DNA from: Bacteroidaceae bacterium
GTDB taxonomy: Bacteria > Bacteroidota > Bacteroidia > Bacteroidales > Bacteroidaceae
Direction of reading: 5' to 3'
DNA length: 5,579 nt
Assembly (NCBI GenBank): GCA_017548225.1
Contig: JAFYMV010000124.1
Location: 1-5,579 of the forward strand
The notes under the pieces: generated by a model
What the model was told of the DNA's origin: nothing
Databases searched by the model: none
What the model saw: only the letters and a program-made list of their open reading frames with translations
Shown here: in pieces, positions 1 to 5,579 of the stretch
Layout of the letters: every line of letters starts with the position of its first letter
Numbering within the stretch: position 1 is the first letter of the stretch
Position numbers and translations under genes: made by a program

Positions 1-1
1 A

Positions 2-571
2 CCCTCTAACCCCTTCACTTGGGCTTCTGGTTGGAAATCACCTTTCTATTGCGACAATCGTAAGACACTTTCTTACACCGATTTGCGCAACTTCATCAAG
101 ATTGAGTTCGCTCGTGTCGTACAGGAGCGTTTCGGACAGGTCGATGCTATTGCAGGTGTAGCTACAGGTGCTATTGCTATGGGCGCCCTCGTTGCTGACC
201 TTCTCAACCTTCCTTTTGTATATGTGCGTTCGGCTCCCAAAGATCACGGTTTGGAGAACCTCATCGAAGGCGATCTTCGCCCAGGCATGAAGGTTGTAGT
301 TGTAGAAGACCTCATCTCTACTGGTGGTAGCAGCCTCAAGGCCGTACAGGCTATCCGCAACAATGGTTGTGAAGTGATTGGTATGGTAGCATCTTACACC
401 TACGGATTCGATGTAGCAGAGAAGGCATTCAAGGAGGCTGATGTAGAGTTGATCACATTGACCAACTATGAGGCAGTGCTTGAGGTGGCACAAGAAACCG
501 GATACATCACAGAGGAGGATCTCCCCTTGCTCAACGAGTGGCGTCGCGACCCCTCTCATTGGAATGTATAA
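2..571 (+). CDS. pyrE: Orotate phosphoribosyltransferase, 5'-truncated by the window edge
   Basis: PyrE joins orotate to PRPP, giving orotidine 5'-monophosphate and pyrophosphate, the fifth step of de novo pyrimidine synthesis in the cytoplasm. The frame is open from base 2 and encodes 189 residues, beginning inside the conserved NPFTWASGWKSPFYCD stretch. Bacteroidales PyrE is about 210 residues as I recall it, so roughly 20 N-terminal residues and the true start are missing. A TTG at 83 is in frame but internal, since conserved sequence precedes it. The catalytic-loop region (YVRSAPKDHG, bases 221-250, followed by ENLIEG) has the Lys and His-Gly expected of the family. The PRPP-binding motif VVVVEDLISTGGSS lies at bases 293-334. 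The gene ends in TAA and is followed six bases later by an SRPBCC gene, which suggests co-transcription. No damage is seen in the visible part. Identification is secure. Confidence 0.96.
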   Translation, partial: PSNPFTWASGWKSPFYCDNRKTLSYTDLRNFIKIEFARVVQERFGQVDAIAGVATGAIAMGALVADLLNLPFVYVRSAPKDHGLENLIEGDLRPGMKVVVVEDLISTGGSSLKAVQAIRNNGCEVIGMVASYTYGFDVAEKAFKEADVELITLTNYEAVLEVAQETGYITEEDLPLLNEWRRDPSHWNV

Positions 572-577
572 TCGGGC

Positions 578-988
578 ATGAATCAGTTTGAAAGCAAAGT
601 TGTAGCTATTCCTTATAGCCAACAGCGTGTATATGACATGTTGTCGGACCTTTCTCACTTGGAAAGTGTGAAGGACCGCATTCCTCAAGATAAGGTAAAG
701 GAACTTAAGTTCGATAGCGATTCTGTAAGCATCAATGTGCCTCCAGTAGGCGATATCGCTTTCAAGATTATCGAACGCGAGGAACCTAAATGCATTAAAC
801 TGGAAGCTACTACATCGCCTATTCCCCTTACCATTTGGGTGCAAATGCTCCCAACAGCCGAAGAGGCGAGTAAGATGAAACTGACTCTCCGCACCGAGCT
901 CAATCCTTTCATTAAGGGTATGGTGCAAAAACCTTTACAAGAGGGTATAGAGAAGATGGCAGAGATGCTGGCTTCGATAAGATACTGA
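578..988 (+). CDS. SRPBCC (START/polyketide cyclase-like) family protein
   Basis: This 136-residue protein has no signal peptide or membrane segment and is probably cytoplasmic. Its layout suits the SRPBCC helix-grip fold: an N-terminal strand (residues 3-11), a helix with the pattern QQRVYDMLSDLSHLESV (15-31), several alternating-hydrophobic strands (about 43-107), and a long C-terminal amphipathic helix (about 112-133) that would cover the ligand cavity. Proteins of this fold bind hydrophobic or aromatic ligands, or act as cyclases or chaperones; no catalytic residues can be named here, so ligand and reaction are unknown. The ATG at 578 lies six bases after the pyrE stop with no Shine-Dalgarno sequence, as is usual in Bacteroidota, and translational coupling to pyrE is likely. 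I recall similar small proteins next to pyrE in other Bacteroidales, which would suggest a conserved link but not a function. The gene is followed by a bidirectional terminator hairpin at 1016-1048. Confidence 0.8.
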   Translation: MNQFESKVVAIPYSQQRVYDMLSDLSHLESVKDRIPQDKVKELKFDSDSVSINVPPVGDIAFKIIEREEPKCIKLEATTSPIPLTIWVQMLPTAEEASKMKLTLRTELNPFIKGMVQKPLQEGIEKMAEMLASIRY

Positions 989-1015
989 TTCTCGATTGTA
1001 TAGAGCAACAAAGAA

Positions 1016-1048
1016 AAGTGGCAGCGTACTTTAAGTATGCTGCCACTT
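1016..1048. terminator. Bidirectional intrinsic terminator between convergent genes
   Basis: The left arm 1016-1029 pairs with 1035-1048 over 14 positions (13 Watson-Crick pairs and one G-U between 1026 and 1038), around a five-base TTTAA loop. On the + strand the hairpin begins 27 bases after the SRPBCC stop and is followed by a T-rich run (1051-1065). On the - strand it begins 15 bases after the mutS stop and is followed by a TTTTCTTTG-like stretch (1017-1009). The arms carry AAG at the outer left and CTT at the outer right, so U-rich tails arise either way. This placement between the ends of two convergent genes fits a shared terminator. Pairing was worked out by eye; no folding energy was calculated. 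Confidence 0.85.
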
Positions 1049-1063
1049 ACTTTATATTAGTTT

Positions 1064-3676
1064 TTACTTTCCTCTAACAATCTTCTTTATCTCATTGAGT
1101 TTGTTGAGAGCTTCAAGAGGTGTGAGATTATTGACATCAATACCCAATATCTCGTCACGCACTTGGCAAAGAATAGGATCGTCAAGTTGGAAGATGCTCA
1201 TCTGCATTCCTTCTCGGCTATCAGCAATAGCTTCAGTAGGTTTACTTATGCCTTCTGCTGCGGCGTTGCTTTCCATCTGCTGCAGTATCTTTTCAGCTCG
1301 CTTAACGATGCTTTTGGGCATACCAGCCATATTCGCCACATGAATACCGAATGAGTGATTAGAGCCTCCTGGCTGCAACTTGCGCACAAAAATAACCTTC
1401 TTATCCACCTCACGCACTGCCACATTGAAGTTTTTGATGCGAGAGAAAGAACGCTCCATCTCGTTCAGTTCATGGTAATGGGTAGCAAAAAGAGTACGCG
1501 CACGCCCCTTACTATTCTCATGAATATACTCTACAATGGCCCATGCGATGGAAATTCCATCGTAAGTAGAGGTACCTCGACCCAACTCATCGAAGAGCAC
1601 AAGGCTACGCGGACTGATATTGTTTAGGATATCCGATGCTTCAGTCATCTCAACCATAAAAGTTGATTCGCCCACAGAAATATTGTCGCTGGCGCCTACT
1701 CGGGTGAATATCTTGTCTACCAAACCAACACGGGCTGATTCTGCAGGGACAAAGCTACCAATCTGCGCCATCAGAGTGATAAGTGCCGTCTGACGCAAAA
1801 GAGCCGATTTACCGGCCATGTTTGGACCTGTGATGATAAGTATCTGCTGGTTATCCGTGTCAAGCAAAACATCATTAGCAATGTAACTTTCACCTATGGG
1901 AAGCTGCTGTTCAATAACAGGGTGACGACCTTGACGGATGTCGAGTATAGTACTATCATCCACTATGGGGCGCACATAACGGTTGAGTGCTGCAGCATTG
2001 GCAAAAGATAGCAAGCAATCGAGACGAGCTATCTGGTTGGCGTTGATTTGTATGGCAGGGATATATTCGTTCAACGCAAACACAAGATCATTGTAGAGGC
2101 GAGTCTCAAGCGCTGAAATCTTATCTTCAGCACCAAGTATCTTCTCCTCATATTCTTTGAGTTCTTGGGTAATGTAGCGCTCGGCATTTACCAATGTCTG
2201 CTTGCGTATCCAAGTCTCGGGCACCTTATCCTTGTGCGTATTGCGCACTTCGATATAGTAACCGAAGACATTGTTATAAGCAATCTTAAGACTTGGAATC
2301 TCGGTAAGCTCGCTCTCTCGTTGCTGCATTTGCAACAGATAGTCTTTACCTGAATAAGCAATGCGACGCAGCTCGTCAAGCTCCTCACTTACTCCGTCAG
2401 CAATGACACCTCCCTTTGCCACAAGCAAAGGGGGATCATTCTTTATTTCATGAGCGATACGATCTCGTATGGTGCGACATACATTGAGTTGCTCACCTAT
2501 ACGGCGTATGCTCTCATTGTCTGATGCTTCACAAGCAGCCTTAACGGGCTCTATAGCATTGAGTGCAATCTTTAGCTGCACAACTTCTCGAGGAGATACA
2601 CGCCCTGCGGCTACACGAGAGATTATACGCTCAAGGTCGCCAATCTGATGCAAAGCATCGTCAAGTAACTCACGAAAATCAGGATGGCGGAAGAAATACT
2701 CTACTATATCAAGACGCTCATTGATGGCACGCTCCTCCTTCAGAGGGAACACTACCCAACGCTTAAGCAAACGAGCACCCATAGGGCTGATTGTTTTGTC
2801 AATGACATCGAGCAGAGACTTACCGCCATCATTCATCGGATGTACAAGCTCAAGGCTACGCACGGTATAGCGATCAAGACGCACATAGCGTTCCTCTTCG
2901 ATACGAGACAGTGTAGTGATGTGTTTGATCTGCGTATGCAGTGTGACCTCCAGGTAATGCAGCACAGCACCTGAAGCTATCACTCCACTCTTGAGATGAT
3001 CAATGCCAAATCCTTTGAGATTCTTTACTTGAAAATGTTTGATGAGTTTCTCACGGGCAAATGAATCGGTAAAGGCCCAATCGTCAAGTTCAAAAGTGCA
3101 ATATTTCCCCCCAAAGTTGTTTTCAAATTGACCACGCAGTCCACGCTGGAAGAGTACTTCTTTGGGGGCAAAATTGACCAACAATTTATCTATATAGTCA
3201 AATGGACCTTCGGCAGTAAGGAATTCACCGGTAGATATGTCAAGAAAGGCAACACCACATGAGCCTTTTCCAAAGTGCACTGCGGCAAGGAAATTGTTCT
3301 CCTTATAATTGAGCACATTCTCATTGATAGATACACCAGGTGTTACCAGTTCAGTAATACCACGCTTCACAAGTTTCTTGGCGAGCTTGGGATCTTCCAA
3401 TTGATCACAAATGGCCACACGGCGTCCTGCACGCACTAGTTTGGGCAGATAAGTATCAAGTGCATGGTAAGGGAATCCCGCCATTTCAAGGTATTTATCC
3501 TTGCCGTTAGCGCGTTTGGTAAGTGTGATACCCAATATTTCGCTGGCTACGATTGCATCGGTAGAGTAAGTCTCATAGAAGTCGCCACAACGAAATAACA
3601 TGATAGCATCAGGATGCTTGGCCTTAAGCTCAAGAAACTGCTTCATCATTGGAGTCATCACTATATCTTCTGCCAT
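1064..3676 (-). CDS. mutS: DNA mismatch repair protein MutS, complete
   Basis: MutS binds mismatches and small loops as a dimer and uses ATP to become a sliding clamp that recruits MutL. The 870-residue product has the length of a full MutS1. Visible in order: the mismatch-recognition motif GDFYE at 31-35, with the Phe that stacks on the mismatch (33) and its Glu partner (35); the connector, core and clamp regions (about 120-560, including SGVIASGAVLHYL near 230); Walker A GPNMAGKS at 617-624; the STFMVEM signature at 671-677; Walker B SLVLFDELGRGTST at 691-704, with Asp696 and Glu697; and FATHYHEL at 730-737. Near the end, QMSIF (825-829) resembles a beta-clamp-binding motif, and residues 833-870 form the helical C-terminal dimer/tetramer region. 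The ATG at 3676 starts the usual MutS N-terminus (MTPMMKQFLELK); no Shine-Dalgarno is present. A promoter-like element lies 35 bases upstream, and hairpins on both sides suggest a single-gene transcript. Alanine replaces the usual second Gly of Walker A (GPNMGGK); I believe this is common in Bacteroidales and not a defect. Confidence 0.98.
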   Translation of the reverse strand: MAEDIVMTPMMKQFLELKAKHPDAIMLFRCGDFYETYSTDAIVASEILGITLTKRANGKDKYLEMAGFPYHALDTYLPKLVRAGRRVAICDQLEDPKLAKKLVKRGITELVTPGVSINENVLNYKENNFLAAVHFGKGSCGVAFLDISTGEFLTAEGPFDYIDKLLVNFAPKEVLFQRGLRGQFENNFGGKYCTFELDDWAFTDSFAREKLIKHFQVKNLKGFGIDHLKSGVIASGAVLHYLEVTLHTQIKHITTLSRIEEERYVRLDRYTVRSLELVHPMNDGGKSLLDVIDKTISPMGARLLKRWVVFPLKEERAINERLDIVEYFFRHPDFRELLDDALHQIGDLERIISRVAAGRVSPREVVQLKIALNAIEPVKAACEASDNESIRRIGEQLNVCRTIRDRIAHEIKNDPPLLVAKGGVIADGVSEELDELRRIAYSGKDYLLQMQQRESELTEIPSLKIAYNNVFGYYIEVRNTHKDKVPETWIRKQTLVNAERYITQELKEYEEKILGAEDKISALETRLYNDLVFALNEYIPAIQINANQIARLDCLLSFANAAALNRYVRPIVDDSTILDIRQGRHPVIEQQLPIGESYIANDVLLDTDNQQILIITGPNMAGKSALLRQTALITLMAQIGSFVPAESARVGLVDKIFTRVGASDNISVGESTFMVEMTEASDILNNISPRSLVLFDELGRGTSTYDGISIAWAIVEYIHENSKGRARTLFATHYHELNEMERSFSRIKNFNVAVREVDKKVIFVRKLQPGGSNHSFGIHVANMAGMPKSIVKRAEKILQQMESNAAAEGISKPTEAIADSREGMQMSIFQLDDPILCQVRDEILGIDVNNLTPLEALNKLNEIKKIVRGK

Positions 3677-3710
3677 ATATATAATTGTTTGCTTTTTAAA
3701 TTAGTGAGTA

Positions 3711-3734
3711 CAAAGATACGAATAAACGAGCAAA
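3711..3734 (-). promoter_or_regulatory. Putative Bacteroidota-type promoter for mutS
   Basis: On the - strand, TATCTTTG (3718 to 3711) matches the Bacteroidota -7 consensus TAnnTTTG at every fixed position. It ends 34 bases before the mutS ATG, which would place transcription start near 3704-3706 and give a leader of about 30 bases. A TTTG (3734 to 3731) lies 12 bases upstream, closer than the roughly 19-base spacing expected of a -33 element; no good -33 match is seen at the normal distance. The element sits inside a 23-base motif (3712-3734) of which a diverged copy occurs at 3796-3818. The call rests on consensus match and position only. Confidence 0.55.
3712..3734 (-). repeat. Promoter-like direct repeat, copy proximal to mutS
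   Basis: The 23 bases at 3712-3734 match 3796-3818 at 19 positions in the same orientation with no gaps. This copy carries the intact TAnnTTTG box on the - strand and is the nearer one to mutS. The mismatches fall at 3717, 3724, 3725 and 3731. Confidence 0.6.
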
Positions 3735-3795
3735 CTAAGATAAGGCTTGCTTCAATATTTTGCGAAGTACGAAGATACTCCGTCTCTCTAATCGT

Positions 3796-3818
3796 AAAGA
3801 CACGAATACGCGAGTAAA
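3796..3818 (-). repeat. Promoter-like direct repeat, distal diverged copy
   Basis: This is the second copy of the 23-base motif, 84 bases upstream of the first relative to mutS and directly after the terminator of the neighbouring gene. On the - strand the -7-like box reads TGTCTTTA, with two departures from TAnnTTTG, so it is probably a weak or dead promoter, or a protein-binding site. Between the copies, TATCTTCG (3777 to 3770) is a further one-mismatch match to the -7 box without the flanking motif. Confidence 0.5.
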
Positions 3819-3823
3819 TATAA

Positions 3824-3866
3824 ATAGTAAAAGAGGGTACATTAAAAATGCACCCTCTTTTACTAT
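3824..3866 (-). terminator. Intrinsic terminator of the BIG_2/secretion-tail gene
   Basis: The arms 3824-3838 and 3852-3866 pair perfectly over 15 bases. After one A-C mismatch, four more pairs (3840-3843 with 3847-3850) close a three-base loop. On the - strand the hairpin begins 15 bases after the TAA of the secreted-protein gene, and its 3' arm and tail are T-rich (CTCTTTTACTATTTATATTT). It should insulate mutS from upstream transcription. No energy was calculated. Confidence 0.85.
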
Positions 3867-3881
3867 GCTCCAATCTTCTTA

Positions 3882-5579
3882 TTAGAGAGATATCTTCACG
3901 CTATATTCTCCAACTTTCACGATTGCAGTTCCCGCATTCATTCCAGTATAGATGGTAGCAGTGCCACTTGTTGCGGTAAAGACTGCTATCTGCTTACCTG
4001 CAGTGTTGTATACACTTACTACAGTACCAACGGTGAGTCCCTCTATGGTAATTACACCATCCTTGCTTTGGATAGACAAGGTAGATGCATCTACAGTAAA
4101 GATACCCGTGTCTTTCTTTTGTACTGTCACCTTACATTCTGCTGTCAATCCACTACCATCGTTCGCTGTAGCTGTAATGATAGCTTCACCAGCAGCAATA
4201 GCTATAACCTTTCCTGTAGCGTCTACTGTAGCAACATTTTCGTCACTGCTGCTCCATGTTACTGAATGATCAAGCGCTGTAGAAGGCTTTGTTCTTGGAG
4301 TAAGGGTGATAGAATCGCCTTCAGTAAGTGTAACCTTTGACTTATTAAGAGTAAGGCTGGTAAGAAGGTTTTTCTGAACAGTAAGTTCGCATGTTGCTTC
4401 CAAACCGCTGGCATCGTTTGCTGTAGCTGTGATAGTCACACTACCAGCAGAAATCGCCTTTACTTTACCATCAGCATCTACCGTAGCAACACTTTCATCG
4501 CTGCTGCTCCATGTTACAGAATTATTAACAGCAAATGCGGGTGCTGTAACCGCTGTCAATACGATAGAGTCTCCCTCAAGGATAGTTGTCTTCTTAGGCT
4601 CCTCAATGGTAAGGCTCATAAGTATAGGCTTGATGGTGCGCACACGCTGCAACTTCCACTCTGTGCGTTCCTCCTTGCTTACCTCAGCCAATTCGGTAGC
4701 AGTACTCATCTTCATACTCCAATCACCCTCTTCATCTGAGATTGTGAGTGCTTTAGCCTGCTCATCAAAAGCTATGCTAAATTCGGGAGCAACTTCAGCA
4801 TCTCTGTCGATATAAAGCTTGCTGCCATCTTTAGTTACGGGCTTTCCTGTACCACAGCTATAGATGGTATATTTGTCCTCTTGACTTCCTTGCTTAAAAT
4901 AGAACCAATAGTTGAAGTCCTCAGGATCATTATTCATATCAGTTGCAATGCGTCCCTTATCGCTTGACTTGGGCAAGTAGCTATATGCATACTCTCCATT
5001 GTCATGGCGCAACATATAGTAAGCAACAATCTCCTCGTCTGTACTCGTCTCGGGCAATGCAGTCAAATCATCAACCAAAAGGAAGGCCCATTTAGCACTT
5101 GCATCAGTCTTATTTCCTACATACACAATACCGCTAGAATTATACAAGCGTTGCTTCTCATCGTTGTTGTATTGGATGTACATTTCACCAGGAGCATCAG
5201 CTGAAGCCAAAGTAAACGATACTGCATCTTGAACATTTGTAGATTCAGCTTTCAGACGATTGTTGTTTGTCAGTGATGAAACATACTTGCCCGATTCGCG
5301 CAACTGTATGTAATAGGTGTTCTCTGCATCTGCACTGACAAATCTCCACTGCATGTTTTCAAGGAATCCCTCTTCTGTATTCTCTACAGCTCTGAGTCCT
5401 GCATTAGCATTAACAAGGTAAAGGTCAGTAGAGATATTGACTGCATAGAAATTGTTAGGCACAAGGGGTACGCGCATAGCGGGGCTGTTCTCAACGAAAG
5501 CATTTGCAGAGTCCATCTTCAGATACCACTCGCCATACTTATGTTCAGCTGAAAGTTCGAGTTCAATCACACTATCCAC
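3882..5579 (-). CDS. Large secreted protein with two BIG_2 domains and a type IX-like C-terminal tail, 5' end missing
   Basis: The frame is open to the window edge and gives 565 residues up to the TAA at 3882. The first codon (GTG) is merely the edge, so N-terminus and any signal peptide lie outside; residue numbers here count from the edge. Residues 1-315 are beta-rich with many Trp, Tyr and Asn and phrases such as YYIQLRESGKYV (89-100), loosely like beta-trefoil lectin modules; I do not recognise the family. Residues 319-402 and 405-487 are two BIG_2 Ig-like domains sharing TWSSSDE(S/N)VATVDA and a TITATAND-like strand; such domains usually act as stalks or adhesive modules. Residues 491-565 resemble the Por secretion tail, with VSVYNTAGKQIAVF (521-534) and a final AIVKVGEYSVKISL, which suggests type IX export and surface attachment or release. 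No catalytic domain is visible; one could lie in the missing N-terminal part. A strong terminator follows. Confidence 0.85.
   Translation of the reverse strand: MDSVIELELSAEHKYGEWYLKMDSANAFVENSPAMRVPLVPNNFYAVNISTDLYLVNANAGLRAVENTEEGFLENMQWRFVSADAENTYYIQLRESGKYVSSLTNNNRLKAESTNVQDAVSFTLASADAPGEMYIQYNNDEKQRLYNSSGIVYVGNKTDASAKWAFLLVDDLTALPETSTDEEIVAYYMLRHDNGEYAYSYLPKSSDKGRIATDMNNDPEDFNYWFYFKQGSQEDKYTIYSCGTGKPVTKDGSKLYIDRDAEVAPEFSIAFDEQAKALTISDEEGDWSMKMSTATELAEVSKEERTEWKLQRVRTIKPILMSLTIEEPKKTTILEGDSIVLTAVTAPAFAVNNSVTWSSSDESVATVDADGKVKAISAGSVTITATANDASGLEATCELTVQKNLLTSLTLNKSKVTLTEGDSITLTPRTKPSTALDHSVTWSSSDENVATVDATGKVIAIAAGEAIITATANDGSGLTAECKVTVQKKDTGIFTVDASTLSIQSKDGVITIEGLTVGTVVSVYNTAGKQIAVFTATSGTATIYTGMNAGTAIVKVGEYSVKISL
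4119..4625 (-). repeat. Tandem duplication encoding the two BIG_2 domains
   Basis: The copies lie at about 4374-4625 and 4119-4367, 255 bases (85 codons) apart in register. The best-conserved stretch, 4483-4522 against 4228-4267, is identical at 36 of 40 bases and codes for the TWSSSDE..VAT core. The flanks are more diverged. This points to an intragenic domain duplication, or to occasional gene conversion at the core. Confidence 0.75.

Larger units (their letters stand above)
3677..3881. other. Intergenic region between the secreted-protein gene and mutS
   Basis: These 205 bases separate two genes that both read on the - strand. From right to left they hold the terminator hairpin of the upstream gene (3824-3866), the distal copy of the 23-base motif, about 60 bases with one weak -7-like box, the proximal motif copy with an intact -7 box, and an A/T-rich leader directly before the mutS start. 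Short open frames cross this region on both strands but run through the hairpin and resemble nothing known, so no gene is called. Confidence 0.7.

Noticed and set aside
83..571. A TTG at 83 as the real start of pyrE.
   Set aside because: The frame is open back to base 2 and the 27 codons before the TTG encode conserved PyrE sequence (NPFTWASGWKSPFYCD).
617..624. The term here is residue numbers of MutS: Ala in place of Gly in Walker A (GPNMAGKS, bases about 1805-1828) as a possible inactivating change.
   Set aside because: The catalytic Lys and Ser are intact, the rest of the ATPase site is complete, and to my knowledge this form is usual in Bacteroidales MutS.
38..928. A 296-codon open frame on the - strand, antisense to pyrE and the SRPBCC gene.
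   Set aside because: It lies wholly opposite two genes, one firmly identified, spans their junction, and its product (Cys- and His-rich with no recognisable domain) looks like a codon-bias shadow.
3746..3768. A possible small hairpin between CTTC and GAAG in the region upstream of mutS.
   Set aside because: The stem is only about four pairs around a loop of similar AT-rich sequence; this is expected by chance.
3661..3873. A 70-codon - strand frame between the secreted-protein gene and mutS.
   Set aside because: It runs through the terminator hairpin and the promoter-like element and overlaps the mutS start in another frame; no homology is recognisable.
4429..4815. A 128-codon + strand frame opposite the BIG_2 gene, with a similar one at 3952-4269.
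   Set aside because: Both are antisense to well-recognised BIG_2 and secretion-tail coding sequence, and their similarity to each other simply mirrors the domain duplication.
5577..5579. GTG at the window edge as the start of the secreted protein.
   Set aside because: It is simply the last complete codon before the edge; there is no signal peptide after it and the sequence begins in mid-domain.

Overview
The window looks like an ordinary chromosomal segment from a member of the Bacteroidota, most likely order Bacteroidales (Prevotella/Bacteroides-like). The reasons are the Bacteroidales style of the PyrE and MutS proteins, the absence of Shine-Dalgarno sequences before the visible starts, a TAnnTTTG-type promoter element before mutS, and a secreted protein with bacterial Ig-like (BIG_2) domains and a C-terminal tail of the type IX secretion (Por) kind. 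Assignment below order level is a guess.

Layout. Positions 2-571 (+) hold the 3' part of pyrE (orotate phosphoribosyltransferase); its start lies outside the window. Six bases later comes a 136-residue SRPBCC (START/polyketide-cyclase fold) protein at 578-988 (+), almost certainly in the same transcript. A symmetric hairpin at 1016-1048 separates this pair from the convergent mutS gene (1064-3676, -), and it can serve as a terminator for both directions. mutS is complete, with mismatch-recognition, ATPase and beta-clamp-binding motifs all visible. A 205-base intergenic stretch (3677-3881) follows. It contains a promoter-like element for mutS, a second, diverged copy of the same 23-base motif 84 bases further upstream, and a strong hairpin terminator for the next gene. 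From 3882 to the window edge (-) lies the C-terminal part (565 codons) of a large secreted protein: repetitive beta-rich modules of unknown family, two tandem BIG_2 domains and the secretion tail.

The genes do not form one pathway. pyrE serves pyrimidine synthesis, its SRPBCC partner is uncharacterised, mutS is a self-standing mismatch-repair gene, and the BIG_2 protein is a surface or secreted product. I see no mobile element, CRISPR array, tRNA or rRNA, and no convincing new biological system. The parts most worth a second look are the duplicated promoter-like motif before mutS, the unknown modules of the secreted protein, and the pyrE-SRPBCC pairing.
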